Notes: generated by a model from the sequence alone, not told the origin. A stretch of DNA of 64,000 nt from Paenibacillus sp. yr247 (GCF_900103825.1 NZ_FNIF01000004.1:248001-312000), one strand, 5' to 3'. Positions 50,850 to 60,964 are shown, counted from the first letter of the stretch. Made by a program: numbers and translations.

Positions 50850-53012
50850 TTGGACACAAAGACTCAAAGTGCCTATCAAGAAGAATTACATCGTCTCGAA
50901 CAAACGAATATCGAAATTGACAAACAGCTCAAGCGACTTAGGGCGACTCCTGTTTATTACGGTCCGGATTTAACGGAACAAGCCCTGGAGGTCGCACGTG
51001 AGAATGGCCGACATAATTTAGCTAAAGCCGTCGATGAACCGTATTTCGGCCGCCTTGACTTCCAAGAGACAGGAACAGCTTCAGTCTCTCCCCTCTATAT
51101 TGGTAAATCGGGTGTTGAGGATGAGCGAACAGGACAATTGCTCGTCATCGACTGGCGGGCTCCGGTAGCCAGTCTTTTCTATTCGTTTACCGGCGGACTG
51201 GACGCTGCTTCTTATGATTCACCGGACGGACTCATTGAGGGCCTCGTTTATCTGAAGCGCAATCTCGTCGTCCGTAAGCAAATTCTCCAACGCGTCGTAG
51301 ATACCTATGATCGCAACGCAGACTCCTTGGCCGTTGGCGACGAGTTCTTGCTCTATCGTCTTGGCGAAAATAAAGATAATAAACTGCGCGATATCGTATC
51401 GACAATCCAAGCCGAACAAGACCGCATTATCCGCGCAGCTAAGAATACGGCACTGATTATTCAAGGGGTCGCAGGAAGCGGTAAAACAACTGTAGCTCTG
51501 CATCGCCTTGCCTTCTTACTTTATCAATACCGCGAACAGGTTCGCGCAGAACGGATGATCATTTTTGCACCTAACTCCATGTTCCTCGACTACATTTCCG
51601 GTGTCCTTCCTGAATTGGGTGTAGGTAATATCCAGCAAAGCACTTTCACAGACTGGGCACTTGATGTGCTCGAGCAAGAAGTGAAATTGGCTGACCAGAC
51701 ATTAACGCTTCAAACTTGGTTCTCGCTTGGCAGCAAAAGACCTCCAGTAGACGATCACGCGCCGGGACGATTTAAAGGGTCCATTGATTTCAGGGAATAC
51801 TTAGATAATTGTCTAACCAAATTCGAGGAGTCTTATGTCCCTGCGGCTGATTTCATACCGTGGGAAGGAGCTACACTGCCGATTACTTCAATTCGTGAAT
51901 GGTTTTTCGTAGAGAACAAGCATTATCCGCTTGTGAAACGCCGCGAGCGAGCGATTGCTCGGATCAAACGTTGGATGGAAATGCAGCTCGACAAGATTTG
52001 GGAGCAAAGCCGGAAGAAAGAGCTGAAAAAGAAAGCATCTCAGCGACTGCGTACGTACCTGACGGGTTGGCCCGAACATTCTGCATTCAGCTTCTACAAA
52101 ATGCTGTTCACAGATAAGGGCCGTCCTGACAGCTTGCCTGTAGATTTACTCAACCAAATCCCAGAGCCTATTGTCACAGCTTCGCAAAAGCTTTTCAAGA
52201 AAAAAGAAGTGCAGCTCGAAGATCTCGCTCCACTCCTTTATATTTATACGCGCCTTTACGGCATTCCCTCGGATCGGTTATTCGACCATGTTGTGATCGA
52301 TGAGGCGCAAGACTTTTCACCTTTCCAGGTGGCCGTCCTTGATAGTTATACACGAAATAGCTCGTTTACGATATTAGGTGATTTATCTCAAGGGATCCAC
52401 GCTTATCAAGGCATCACGGATTGGAAGGAATTCTCCAGTTTATTTCAAGATGACGTAACCGGTTATTTCGAGCTTGAACGCAGCTATCGTTCCACGATGG
52501 AAATCATTCAGTTTGCCAATCAAGTGCTGAAACGAGGCGTCGAGAACCCGCTCCTCGCTGCTCCTGTGTTCCGCAGCGGCAACAAAGTACGTGTGCTGCA
52601 GACAGATCTCAAAGGACGCTTGCCACTGCTTCAGCATGCTATTACAACATTGCAGCAAGGAACATCCAGCACAATAGCCGTTGTAACTCGTACGGAAAAG
52701 CAAGCACAGGAACTGCATGATGCTTTGACAGTCGCCGGCATTGAAACGAATCTCATTACGTCTAAACAGCGTGTATACCGCGGCGGAATATCGGTTCTTC
52801 CTGTTTATTTGACCAAAGGACTAGAATTTGATGCCGTTTTGCTCATGGATGTTACATCTGGGCATTACGAAGCAACCTTCATGGATGCCAAGCTGTTGTA
52901 CGTGGGTTGTACACGTGCACTTCATGAATTGTGGCTGATGGCTGCAGGTGAACTTTCTCCTCTAGTATCTGCCGAAGATCAAGAAATTGTGACAACCAAT
53001 TATCCTGTATAA
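50850..53012 (+). CDS. helD: RNA polymerase recycling motor HelD
   Basis: A 720-residue UvrD-like ATPase that releases stalled RNA polymerase. It has an N-terminal coiled coil (YQEELHRLEQTNIEIDKQL), Walker A IQGVAGSGKTTVALHR (about 208-223), DEAQDFSPFQ motif II near 484, motif III ILGDLSQGIHAYQG, and the C-terminal TKGLEFDAVLL and YVGCTRALHELW motifs. Length and order match Firmicutes HelD. Start TTG 50850 follows AGGAGG at 9 bases. Confidence 0.93.
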   Translation: MDTKTQSAYQEELHRLEQTNIEIDKQLKRLRATPVYYGPDLTEQALEVARENGRHNLAKAVDEPYFGRLDFQETGTASVSPLYIGKSGVEDERTGQLLVIDWRAPVASLFYSFTGGLDAASYDSPDGLIEGLVYLKRNLVVRKQILQRVVDTYDRNADSLAVGDEFLLYRLGENKDNKLRDIVSTIQAEQDRIIRAAKNTALIIQGVAGSGKTTVALHRLAFLLYQYREQVRAERMIIFAPNSMFLDYISGVLPELGVGNIQQSTFTDWALDVLEQEVKLADQTLTLQTWFSLGSKRPPVDDHAPGRFKGSIDFREYLDNCLTKFEESYVPAADFIPWEGATLPITSIREWFFVENKHYPLVKRRERAIARIKRWMEMQLDKIWEQSRKKELKKKASQRLRTYLTGWPEHSAFSFYKMLFTDKGRPDSLPVDLLNQIPEPIVTASQKLFKKKEVQLEDLAPLLYIYTRLYGIPSDRLFDHVVIDEAQDFSPFQVAVLDSYTRNSSFTILGDLSQGIHAYQGITDWKEFSSLFQDDVTGYFELERSYRSTMEIIQFANQVLKRGVENPLLAAPVFRSGNKVRVLQTDLKGRLPLLQHAITTLQQGTSSTIAVVTRTEKQAQELHDALTVAGIETNLITSKQRVYRGGISVLPVYLTKGLEFDAVLLMDVTSGHYEATFMDAKLLYVGCTRALHELWLMAAGELSPLVSAEDQEIVTTNYPV

Positions 53013-53020
53013 AATAAAGA

Positions 53021-53070
53021 AAGACACCTGTTCACAGATCATAAAGGATCGGTGAACAGGTGTCTTTTTA
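53021..53070. terminator. Bidirectional terminator after helD
   Basis: AAGACACCTGTTCAC and GTGAACAGGTGTCTT arms (15 bp), with an inner GATC pair, followed by TTTTTA. Confidence 0.92.
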
Positions 53071-53073
53071 AAT

Positions 53074-53916
53074 CTAGTAAGCTATCAGAACGCCGCCTTC
53101 ACCTGCGTACGTACCAATAACAGTCCCCATATTAGAAAATAGCACATTGCGGAAAGGATATTTCGCCAGCAGCTGATTCAGAACTTCGCGCGCTCTCTCC
53201 TCGCAATTACTGTGCGCCACAGCAATCACATCTTTATCGTAATCGTGGATACTCTCTCCCACTTTGGCGATCATTCGTTTCAAGGCTTGCTGGGTGCCGC
53301 GGATTTTCTCCATCACTTCAATAGAGCCTTCTTCACTGCCTTTCATTAAAAGCTTAATATTCAGCACAGATGCAACTGCTCCACGTACTCTATCAAGTCG
53401 TCCACCTTTAATTACATTTTCTAACGAATCTAAAAAGAAGAAAGTACTTGAAGAAGCCACCGATTGTCGCATCACGTTAATCATTTTTTCAAAAGGGACT
53501 TTCGCCTCGGCCATTTTGGCTGCTTTATAGACGAGTACGCCAAGACCAAGTGAAGCTGTCTTTGAATCGATCACCTCAATACGACCTGTATAACCTTCTT
53601 CAAGCAGCATTTCTTTGGCCATTACCGCATGATGGTAGGTACTGCTTAGAGCAGACGAAAGACTGATAACAAGAATATCCTGATCTACCTCAGCTTTCTG
53701 ATATTCTGCGAGGAAATGCAGCGGTGACGGACTTGACGTCTTAGGCAGTACGCTCTCTATTTTCATTCTCGCATAAAAATCACATAGCTCCATGTGAGGT
53801 GGCATGCTCTCTTCTCCAAAATGTACGGATAATGGAACGATCATTATCCCTAGCTCATCTACAATCATTTTGGGAAGGTCGCAACTGCTGTCTGTGATAA
53901 TCTTGATTGCCGTCAT
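53074..53916 (-). CDS. DegV-family fatty-acid-binding protein
   Basis: A 280-residue DegV-fold protein that binds fatty acids (FakB-type) and may feed them to the FakA kinase. Signature motifs: IKIITDSSCDLPK at the start, TSSPSPLHF, LSSALSSTYHHA, GKIEVIDS-type RIEVIDSKTASLGLG and FFLDSLENVIKGGRLDRVRG. Start ATG 53916 is chosen at the ITDSS homology; an ATG five codons upstream follows directly on the broken paralogue. Upstream lies a second, broken degV, so this is the working copy of a tandem pair. Confidence 0.88.
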   Translation of the reverse strand: MTAIKIITDSSCDLPKMIVDELGIMIVPLSVHFGEESMPPHMELCDFYARMKIESVLPKTSSPSPLHFLAEYQKAEVDQDILVISLSSALSSTYHHAVMAKEMLLEEGYTGRIEVIDSKTASLGLGVLVYKAAKMAEAKVPFEKMINVMRQSVASSSTFFFLDSLENVIKGGRLDRVRGAVASVLNIKLLMKGSEEGSIEVMEKIRGTQQALKRMIAKVGESIHDYDKDVIAVAHSNCEERAREVLNQLLAKYPFRNVLFSNMGTVIGTYAGEGGVLIAY

Positions 53917-53934
53917 TATGTGTCCACTCATTTC

Positions 53935-54695
53935 TTATTTTTTGGCGAAAACAATACCTACCGTAAGAGGGCCGCAGTGGCTAGATATTACGCAGCCGGC
54001 TTCGGTAATATGTACATGGTTCACCTTCGTTTGTTGTTCAATCTGCTGTTTAACGTATGCCGCTTCTTCAGATGCCAAGGAATGAGTTACAAAAAGAAAC
54101 TCTGTGTCCATGATGTCCTTTTGCGCTAAGGCATTGTCCAAAAGCTGAAGGAGTGCTTTTTCCCGTTTGCCTCTTACCTTGTCTGTCGATATCATAGCGC
54201 CATCGATCACTTTCACGATAGGTCTAATTTTCAACAAACTCCCAATAAAATGCTGAACACTTGAACATCTTCCGCCTTTATGCAGATATTCTAATGTATC
54301 GATGATGAATTCAACTTCAATCTGGGAGATCAGCGGTACGATCATTGATTTAATGTCAGAGCTGCTCCAACGCCGCCTTCAATACGAGAAGACCGATCCC
54401 TGTTGATAGATTCCTTGAATCAATAACCGTTACCCTGCCATCCGGAAAACCCTCTGCTGCAATGGTGGCATTTTGAATCGTAGAAGATAACTCGGAGGAA
54501 AGCCCGATATAAACAATATCATCCCCACCTTGAATTACCGGTTCAAACGCACATTCGAAGTCTGCAGGAGACGGAGACGCGGTTTTGGGCAGCTTGCCTG
54601 CTTGATCTACCCATTCATAAAGTCTACTAGGTTTTATCGTAATGCCGTCCTTGAATGAATTGTCCTCGAAAATAACATATTCTATGGATTGTTTG
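53935..54695 (-). pseudogene. Broken DegV paralogue
   Basis: Two frames of one DegV protein: 54356-54733 ends ...SRNLSTGIGLLVLKAALEQL* and 53935-54345 resumes VPLISQIEVEFIIDTLEYLHKGGRC...GIVFAKK. A frame shift of one base near 54360 explains both. The N-terminus is also lost: homology starts at IEYVIFEDNSFKDG, without the DSSADLP motif that begins normal DegV proteins. A promoter-like pair (TTGAGC 54724-54729, TATACT 54701-54706, 17 apart) lies just ahead of the homology, inside what would be the ORF start, so the truncation is at the 5' end. Confidence 0.82.
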
Positions 54696-54752
54696 TGTAC
54701 AGTATAATAGAAATAGACTAAAAGCTCAATCATTCAAAATAACAGGTTCGCC

Positions 54753-55523
54753 TTAGAAACCATAGATTGTCATACCGCCATCCACGAACAGCGTCTGACC
54801 CGTCACATAATTCGCAGCATCCGAAGCGAAAAATACAGCAGGTCCTACCAGCTCTTCAAGCTCACCAACTCGCCGCAAAGGTGTTCGGGCAATAATTTCT
54901 GCCAGGTAATCAGGATTATTGAGAATTTTTTCGGTTAATGGCGTTTTGAAATACCAAGGTCCGATACTATTCACATTGATCCCATGTTTACCCCACTCAA
55001 GCGCTAGCACCTTGGTCATTTGGATCATAGCTGCTTTGGTAGCTGCGTATACAACGCCCGTACGAAGGGCAACCTGTCCTGCAACAGAAGCAATATTGAT
55101 AATTCTTCCATATTCTCTTTGCTGCATGTGACGACCAACAATTTGTGAGCACAAGAAGGCAGATTTGAGATTCGTCTGCATAATGGTGTCCCATTCCTCA
55201 TCCGTTACCGCCAGTGCTTGACTGCGAATATTCATGCCGGCATTGTTCACTAGAATATCCAGACGTCCAGCCTGTTCAATGATTTGATTTACAGCTGCTT
55301 CAATCTGTTCCCTGTTTGTGACATCAACAGGGAATGGATAGGCTTTTCTTCCCAAAGCACGAATTTCTTGGGCTACTTCCTCAATATCACTAGCTGTTCG
55401 TGCGAAGAGCGCTACGTCAGCCCCAGCCTCAGCAAGCCCAATCGCCAGCGCTCTGCCAATGCCTCTTCCTGCTCCAGTGACAAGAGCAATTTTATTTTGC
55501 AGTTGAAATGAAGGTAAAAACAT
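54753..55523 (-). CDS. SDR-family oxidoreductase
   Basis: A 256-residue classical SDR: NAD(P) motif LVTGAGRGIGRALA near 12-25, NNAGMNIRS, catalytic Ser in IASVAGQVALRTG, and YAATKAAM giving Tyr/Lys. It ends with FVDGGMTIYGF, typical of gluconate 5-dehydrogenase/KduD-like enzymes, which oxidise polyols. The substrate is unknown. I use ATG 55523, where the QLQNKIALVTG homology begins; 15 codons of open frame upstream have no clear site. Confidence 0.87.
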   Translation of the reverse strand: MFLPSFQLQNKIALVTGAGRGIGRALAIGLAEAGADVALFARTASDIEEVAQEIRALGRKAYPFPVDVTNREQIEAAVNQIIEQAGRLDILVNNAGMNIRSQALAVTDEEWDTIMQTNLKSAFLCSQIVGRHMQQREYGRIINIASVAGQVALRTGVVYAATKAAMIQMTKVLALEWGKHGINVNSIGPWYFKTPLTEKILNNPDYLAEIIARTPLRRVGELEELVGPAVFFASDAANYVTGQTLFVDGGMTIYGF

Positions 55524-55582
55524 CTTATCATCGTCCAATCTATTAGGTAGTAGAAAATATACGTGCAAAAGAAGGGATACCC

Positions 55583-56215
55583 ATGGAATATTCCATTCGT
55601 GAAGAGAAAGCCAACGCTATCAGCCACGGGATTGGTGTGCTATTAAGCATTGCTGCCCTTGTGATGCTCATCGTTCATGCTTGTCTGCATGGCAATGCTT
55701 GGCACATTGTGAGCTTTAGCATCTTTGGAGCCACGCTAGTCACACTTTATACCTGTTCAACACTGCTTCACAGTATAAGGCATCCCCGTTTGAAGGATGT
55801 GTTCGAGCTTCTCGATCATTCCGCTATATATCTATTAATCGCAGGCAGCTACACGCCTTATTTACTCGTCACGTTGCGAGGCCCTTTAGGTTGGACCTTC
55901 TTCGGGGTTATTTGGGGCTTAGCGCTTGCCGGAATTGTCTTGAAATTTTTTTACGTAAAACGATTTATCTTGATTTCAACCCTTTGCTACATTCTCATGG
56001 GCTGGTTGATCGTTCTTGCCTTTAAGCCATTGTATATAAACCTGCCCTTCGGCGGTATTGTGTGGCTTGTCGTTGGCGGACTGTTTTATACATTTGGATC
56101 CATTTTTTATGTATGGCGGCGCATTCCTTATCACCATGCCATTTGGCATATTTTCGTGCTCGCAGGTAGCGCCTGTCATTTCTTCTCAATATTTCGGTAT
56201 GTCATCTCTTCTTAA
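55583..56215 (+). CDS. Hemolysin III / PAQR-family membrane protein
   Basis: A 210-residue seven-helix membrane protein of the hemolysin III (TrhA/YplQ, PAQR-related) family. Signature elements: EEKANAISHGIGVLLS at the start with the conserved His, STLLHSIRHP in the second helix region, LDHSAIYLLIAGSYTPY and a C-terminal PYHHAIWHIFVLAGSACHF with the metal His cluster. Its role may be membrane fluidity homeostasis. GAAGGG lies before the ATG. The stop abuts the convergent SGNH gene. Confidence 0.9.
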   Translation: MEYSIREEKANAISHGIGVLLSIAALVMLIVHACLHGNAWHIVSFSIFGATLVTLYTCSTLLHSIRHPRLKDVFELLDHSAIYLLIAGSYTPYLLVTLRGPLGWTFFGVIWGLALAGIVLKFFYVKRFILISTLCYILMGWLIVLAFKPLYINLPFGGIVWLVVGGLFYTFGSIFYVWRRIPYHHAIWHIFVLAGSACHFFSIFRYVISS

Positions 56216-56869
56216 TTAATGGACCAACTGCTGAAGGTGATGGAGAGAAACCGCATTCTCAACTTGACGTGCCAGTTCATCATACCCTTGTTCATTAGGA
56301 TGGATGGCGTCCTCAGATAAATATCGCATATCTTGCCCAACAAATGCGTCATACACTTGAACAATATGAATATGCGGCTGCTCCAATTTGCGAAGAAATA
56401 GATTGAATCGCTGGACCCAATAAGCAGCATCAGGTACCTGTGGCAATGGATTGTACAACCCGATTAATACCATTAAAAAGGGTTTCTCAATTCCTTTCCG
56501 CAGCGCCTCTATTTGTACCAACAATTTCCTATAGTTCGTTTCATATGTTTGAAGCGCAGACTTTAAGTAAACAGGATCACCTTCATAAAAGAAAGGAATA
56601 GCCGCTTGTATTAAGTCATTACCGCCTGCTGTTATCGTAATGATATCCGCCTCTTGGACGTCCCTTTGAATTTGTGGATCGGACTCAATCGTTTCCAGCA
56701 ATTGGCTAGTTGTGGCACCATTCGTGCCAGCGTGTTTCAATTGAACAGGAACCTTCAGCAAATGCTCTACCTTCTGCCGATAGATAGATACGAATCCATG
56801 ACCTTCCGGAGCTCCAAAACCAACGGTTAGTGAATCGCCAAATGCCAAATAATTGATCGCCTTTTCCAT
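56216..56869 (-). CDS. SGNH/GDSL hydrolase
   Basis: A 217-residue GDSL lipase/acylhydrolase. Block I FGDSLTVGFGAPEG has the nucleophile Ser near 11, block III TAGGNDLIQ, and block V DAIHPNEQGYDEL supplies the Asp and His. No signal peptide, so it may act in the cytoplasm. Start ATG 56869 is 7 bases after GGGAGAGG; nine codons of frame upstream lack a site. The substrate is unknown. Confidence 0.9.
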   Translation of the reverse strand: MEKAINYLAFGDSLTVGFGAPEGHGFVSIYRQKVEHLLKVPVQLKHAGTNGATTSQLLETIESDPQIQRDVQEADIITITAGGNDLIQAAIPFFYEGDPVYLKSALQTYETNYRKLLVQIEALRKGIEKPFLMVLIGLYNPLPQVPDAAYWVQRFNLFLRKLEQPHIHIVQVYDAFVGQDMRYLSEDAIHPNEQGYDELARQVENAVSLHHLQQLVH

Positions 56870-56961
56870 TCCTATCCTCTCCCTAAAGCCTGACATAGGA
56901 TAGTATATGCGTCAGCGCCCAGTTTGGGAAGGGACACTCTCACTAGTCACTCGTAAGTTTT

Positions 56962-57246
56962 TTAAACGTTTACATGCTGTTGAACATAATTTTCAATTTG
57001 CGCCTTTTCAGAAAATGTAAATTGAAATTCACAATCACAGCCTTCGTCATGAAGGACAATTTGAACAATTTCTCCTTCCAAATTGCAGATAACAAGAATA
57101 GATGGATCAATTAAATCCTCCGGAAACTCCTCGCCAGCCTCTTTATGTATACCCAGGAAAATGTCCCGCCATTGCCCTCTTATCTCTGATTCTGTGAAAG
57201 ATAAAGTAAATCGGTGTTCAACGTGTTCGTCCCCATATTTCATCAT
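56962..57246 (-). CDS. Hypothetical 94-aa protein
   Basis: A small acidic protein (MKYGDEHVEHRFTLSF near the start, LHDEGCDCEFQFTFSEKAQI near the end) without recognised domains. A CDC pair near 72 could bind metal, which is only a guess. GGGGGA lies 7 bases before the first of two ATG codons. It lies upstream of the SGNH gene on the same strand with 92 bases between them, so it may share the transcript. Confidence 0.6.
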   Translation of the reverse strand: MMKYGDEHVEHRFTLSFTESEIRGQWRDIFLGIHKEAGEEFPEDLIDPSILVICNLEGEIVQIVLHDEGCDCEFQFTFSEKAQIENYVQQHVNV

Positions 57247-57413
57247 CTGATATTCCCCCTGAACGGTTTCAAAGAAAACCTATATTTTACGCATACAATC
57301 GCTTACTTTTAACTGTGTTCTAATTGTAACCCAGAGAACTGTAAAGTGGTAGTTTGCCCTCCTTTATACTACAATGGAGCTAAGAACCATTCAACAAAGG
57401 AGCCTTCTTACTT

Positions 57414-58580
57414 ATGAAATCCACCATTACCCAAACCATTGATAACAACGCGGACAGATTCAAAGCGATTTCCAGCTTTATAGCGGCGAACCCGGAGCTT
57501 GGACATGAAGAATTTCAGGCTTCCGCTCGCTTAACCGAAGAACTGGCCTATCATGGCTTCCAAATCGAACGCGGGGTCTTAGATATTCCAACCTCTTTCA
57601 TAGCTACCTATGATTCCGGCAAAGTTGGACCCGTTATTGCCTTCTTAGCTGAATATGATGCCTTACCAGACCTGGGTCATGCCTGCGGTCACCACCTTAT
57701 CTGTATGATGAGCATAGGCGCAGCCATTGGTCTTAAATCTGTCCTTGCAGAAACAGGCGGCAGTATACGCGTCTATGGAACGCCTGCAGAGGAAACTAAG
57801 GGCGCCAAAGTGCCAATGGCCGCGGCAGGACTGTTCGAGGATGTAGATATCGCTCTGATGGCGCACCCGTACTATACGTATGAGAAGTCAGGTGAATCGT
57901 TGGCCATGGATGCTATCCAGTACGAATTTTTTGGTCGTTCAGCTCATGCCGCTGCACAACCGTATGAAGGCATTAATGCGCTTGACGCCGTGCTTCAGCT
58001 GTTTAATTCCATTAACGCGCTGCGCCAACAAATCAAGTCTGACGCGCGTATTCACGGCATTATTAGTGAAGGCGGCAAAGCCCCCAATATTATTCCTGAC
58101 TATGCAGTCGCTCAATTCTATGTTCGTTCCGCCTCTCGTACCTATACTAACGAGCTCGTCCAGAAGGTACTCCACTGCGCTGAGGGCGCTGCCTTACAAA
58201 CCGGTTGTACACTTAAAACGTCCTTCTACGAGTATTCGTATGACGAGCTTCTAACGAATGAGACTTTATCAGCTGTATTCACTGAACAATTATTCGCTAT
58301 GGGTATTGAACCGAAAGACATTGAAATTGGTAAGGACCACGGCTCCCTCGATCTAGGTAACGTATCCACCCAGTGCCCGACGATTCATCCTTTCGTCAAA
58401 GTAGTAGACGAGAAACACATGCTGCATACCAAGGAGTTTCGTGATCTTGCGATGCAGGAACCCGCGCTTAATGCCATGATTTTCACGGCCAAAGCGCTAG
58501 CTTACACAGCGTATGAAGTACTCAACAGTCCTGAGCTATTAAGTAAAATCAAAGCAGAGTTTGCTGCGGAGAAAAAATAA
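57414..58580 (+). CDS. M20-family metallo-amidohydrolase
   Basis: A 388-residue M20/AbgB-type amidohydrolase. The metal-site motifs are FLAEYDALPDLGHACGHHL near 83-101, GTPAEETKG near 122 and MAHPYYTYE near 154, with the dimerisation domain inserted at about 170-290 (ALDAVLQLFNSINALRQQI) and a C-terminal His (TIHPFVKV). The family hydrolyses N-acyl amino acids or p-aminobenzoyl-glutamate; substrate unknown. Start ATG 57414 follows AAAGGAG. Confidence 0.9.
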   Translation: MKSTITQTIDNNADRFKAISSFIAANPELGHEEFQASARLTEELAYHGFQIERGVLDIPTSFIATYDSGKVGPVIAFLAEYDALPDLGHACGHHLICMMSIGAAIGLKSVLAETGGSIRVYGTPAEETKGAKVPMAAAGLFEDVDIALMAHPYYTYEKSGESLAMDAIQYEFFGRSAHAAAQPYEGINALDAVLQLFNSINALRQQIKSDARIHGIISEGGKAPNIIPDYAVAQFYVRSASRTYTNELVQKVLHCAEGAALQTGCTLKTSFYEYSYDELLTNETLSAVFTEQLFAMGIEPKDIEIGKDHGSLDLGNVSTQCPTIHPFVKVVDEKHMLHTKEFRDLAMQEPALNAMIFTAKALAYTAYEVLNSPELLSKIKAEFAAEKK

Positions 58581-58611
58581 CAACTCCCTGTCTAACATCT
58601 CAGCCCACATA

Positions 58612-58673
58612 AAAAAGCCTTACAGCCACATGAATATGAGCTCCTGCTCAGTTTGTGTGGCTGTAAGTGCCTT
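58612..58673 (-). terminator. Terminator of the MFS gene
   Basis: CTTACAGCCACA and TGTGGCTGTAAG arms with a long loop, followed by a six-T run on the minus strand. Confidence 0.82.
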
Positions 58674-58712
58674 TAAGAGCCATTTTACAAACATCAGCCG
58701 AGCTCGATCGCT

Positions 58713-60008
58713 TTAAACCGTAAAACTTGTAGAAGAAACCTTATGTCTAATCTCTGCCTTCACTTTACGTTCTTCCAATTGGGTTAGGATCGCATAGAAC
58801 ATGACCATGCCAACGAAGCCGCTAAGCCCGATAAGAGACGCCATGATCCACGAAGCTACCCATCCGCCAAGTATCACACCAAAACCACCAAGCAGCATTG
58901 CCCCTTTATACACCATTCCAAATAAAGCCATATAAGAGCTTCTGGCATGGTCAGGCGCGATGTTGCCCAGATAGGCTTGTTTGATCGGCACATACATCAG
59001 CTCGCCAACCGTTGCAATGAACATCGAGAGAAGCAGCAGCCATGGTTGGTTACTGTAGGCGAGGTAGCTGTAGCCCAAAATATAACAAGTGTAGCCTATA
59101 AACAGTACTTTGCTATCCGAAAAGCGCCTCATCAATACCCCCATTAGGACGGATAGAACAACAACGAGCACCGTATTTTCAGTTCGGATAAAGCCTAGCA
59201 TTTTCAGACCGTCGATAGACCAAGATGTCTCCACCCATGGGAAGAAGGGTACATTTACCATCTCTTTTCCCAGCCTAACACCGACATAATTACCAAGATG
59301 AAACTCAACGGATACAAGCAGCAGCGAGGCCATTGTGAAAATCATGAACGTCTTATCGCGAAACACCATTCGATAATTGACCCACATTGATTGATTCCCT
59401 TTCCGGCTGCTTCCGCTCCCGCTAGCCGTTTGTGGTTGATAGACTTCATCAATATAGAAATAGGTCACGCTGAGAGTAATCAAGCCAATCACGGACAAGC
59501 CAATGAACAGCTCGAACAAGTAAGATTTGAATAAAAAAGCACCCGCAAGTCCTGCAATAGCAAAAGATAAATTGTTCATCCAGTACATGATGGCGTACAT
59601 GAATTTCCGGACATCCGGAGCCGTAACATCAAGCAGCATGGCTTCATTCGCCGGACTATGAATCCCCCAAAACATACTAACCAAAATCATTAGAACAAAG
59701 GTCATCCAAGGAGATTCAAGCCAAGGCGAGTTGGACAATGCCATTCCCATGAAACAGAGCATCCAACCAATTTCCGCGGTGAGCATTAGCTTCTTACGCC
59801 CAATCCGATCTGCATAGTAGCCGCCGATAATCCCAGAGACAACCCCTGCAAGGATGCCTAGAATAATGACAAGACCCGCATTCGTATCCCCTAATTTTCC
59901 GGAAAAATAGATCGACATAAACGGAAGAACCATATTATTGGCCGTACCGGATAAAAAGGAAAGACCAATTCTTAATTTGACATTACGATGAAAATCACGA
60001 AATCTCAC
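58713..60008 (-). CDS. MFS transporter
   Basis: A 431-residue 12-helix MFS permease. Motif A GGYYADRIGRKKLML is in the first half, and PNEAMLLDVTAPDVRKFMYA type sequence (PANEAMLLDVTAPD) is typical of drug-efflux MFS proteins. Start is GTG 60008, 5 bases after GGAGGG; the open frame extends 19 codons further to a TTG without a comparable site. Substrate is unknown. It is downstream of the DMT transporter on the same strand. Confidence 0.82.
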   Translation of the reverse strand: MRFRDFHRNVKLRIGLSFLSGTANNMVLPFMSIYFSGKLGDTNAGLVIILGILAGVVSGIIGGYYADRIGRKKLMLTAEIGWMLCFMGMALSNSPWLESPWMTFVLMILVSMFWGIHSPANEAMLLDVTAPDVRKFMYAIMYWMNNLSFAIAGLAGAFLFKSYLFELFIGLSVIGLITLSVTYFYIDEVYQPQTASGSGSSRKGNQSMWVNYRMVFRDKTFMIFTMASLLLVSVEFHLGNYVGVRLGKEMVNVPFFPWVETSWSIDGLKMLGFIRTENTVLVVVLSVLMGVLMRRFSDSKVLFIGYTCYILGYSYLAYSNQPWLLLLSMFIATVGELMYVPIKQAYLGNIAPDHARSSYMALFGMVYKGAMLLGGFGVILGGWVASWIMASLIGLSGFVGMVMFYAILTQLEERKVKAEIRHKVSSTSFTV

Positions 60009-60082
60009 GATATCCCTCCATGTAGGAAAGCTTTTCTGCCGACTGCTTATTTTACCTTCGTTCAATTAATATTCAAAAAAAC

Positions 60083-60964
60083 TTACTGCTTTTCGTTACT
60101 GCGTAAAAACATGCCTACACCAACTAACAGTAGACATCCTGCTAAGAGCTGAACTGTTGTGATCGTTTCTCCTAGCAAAAAATAGGCCAACAAAGTGGCG
60201 CCAAGCGGTTCACCCAAGACGGTCATCGAAACGGAAGAAGCCTTCATATACTTAAGCAGCCAATTAAATACATAATGACCAAATACCGTAGGAACAATCG
60301 CCAATAGCAAGAAAATACCCCACTCTTTTACTGGGTATGCTGTGAAAGATGCACCTATGAACACGTTAGCGACTGCAAGAACAAGACCTGCGAATAAGAA
60401 TACAAAAAAGCTGTAGACAAAGGCAGATATGTGTTCTCTCAAACTTTTGCCTAGAAGCATATGTAAAGCAACAGCAATTGTTCCAACAAGGGATAACAAA
60501 TCCCCGTTTAGCGCTTTACCCGAGAACTGAAAATCTCCCCATCCAATACAAATGGCGCCAACAATAGCTACGCACATGGCGATCAAAGCAGCGCGGCTTG
60601 TCCGTTGTCCATAAAGAAGAAACGCTCCGAGCAGCACAAAAATCGGCTCTAATGTTAAAATAGCCGTTGAACTTGCAACTGTCGTATAGCGCAGAGATTC
60701 CATCCAAAATAAGAAATGTAAACCAAGCGCGATTCCGGATAACGCTGTTCTCAGCCAATCCCTCAGAGGAATTCTAGCAATCTCTTCCCTATAATTCCAC
60801 AAAAATGGCAGCATTAAAGCATTCGTCATGAGAAGACGGTACATCGCGATAACAGAGGCAGGTGCATCTGACCATCTAACAAAAATGGATGAAAATGAGA
60901 TGGCAATGATGCCGATTAGAAGAAACATGGGGATAGGTACTTTGGTTTTATTCATGGCATTCAT
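60083..60964 (-). CDS. EamA/DMT-family transporter
   Basis: A 293-residue protein with ten hydrophobic segments forming two EamA repeats (about 10-140 and 150-285). The first repeat has GIIAISFSSIFVRWSDAPAS and the second ends EPLGATLLAYFLLGETITT, the conserved helix. Such proteins export small metabolites or amino acids. Start ATG 60964 follows AGGAG at 9 bases; 14 codons of upstream frame have no site. Confidence 0.87.
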   Translation of the reverse strand: MNAMNKTKVPIPMFLLIGIIAISFSSIFVRWSDAPASVIAMYRLLMTNALMLPFLWNYREEIARIPLRDWLRTALSGIALGLHFLFWMESLRYTTVASSTAILTLEPIFVLLGAFLLYGQRTSRAALIAMCVAIVGAICIGWGDFQFSGKALNGDLLSLVGTIAVALHMLLGKSLREHISAFVYSFFVFLFAGLVLAVANVFIGASFTAYPVKEWGIFLLLAIVPTVFGHYVFNWLLKYMKASSVSMTVLGEPLGATLLAYFLLGETITTVQLLAGCLLLVGVGMFLRSNEKQ

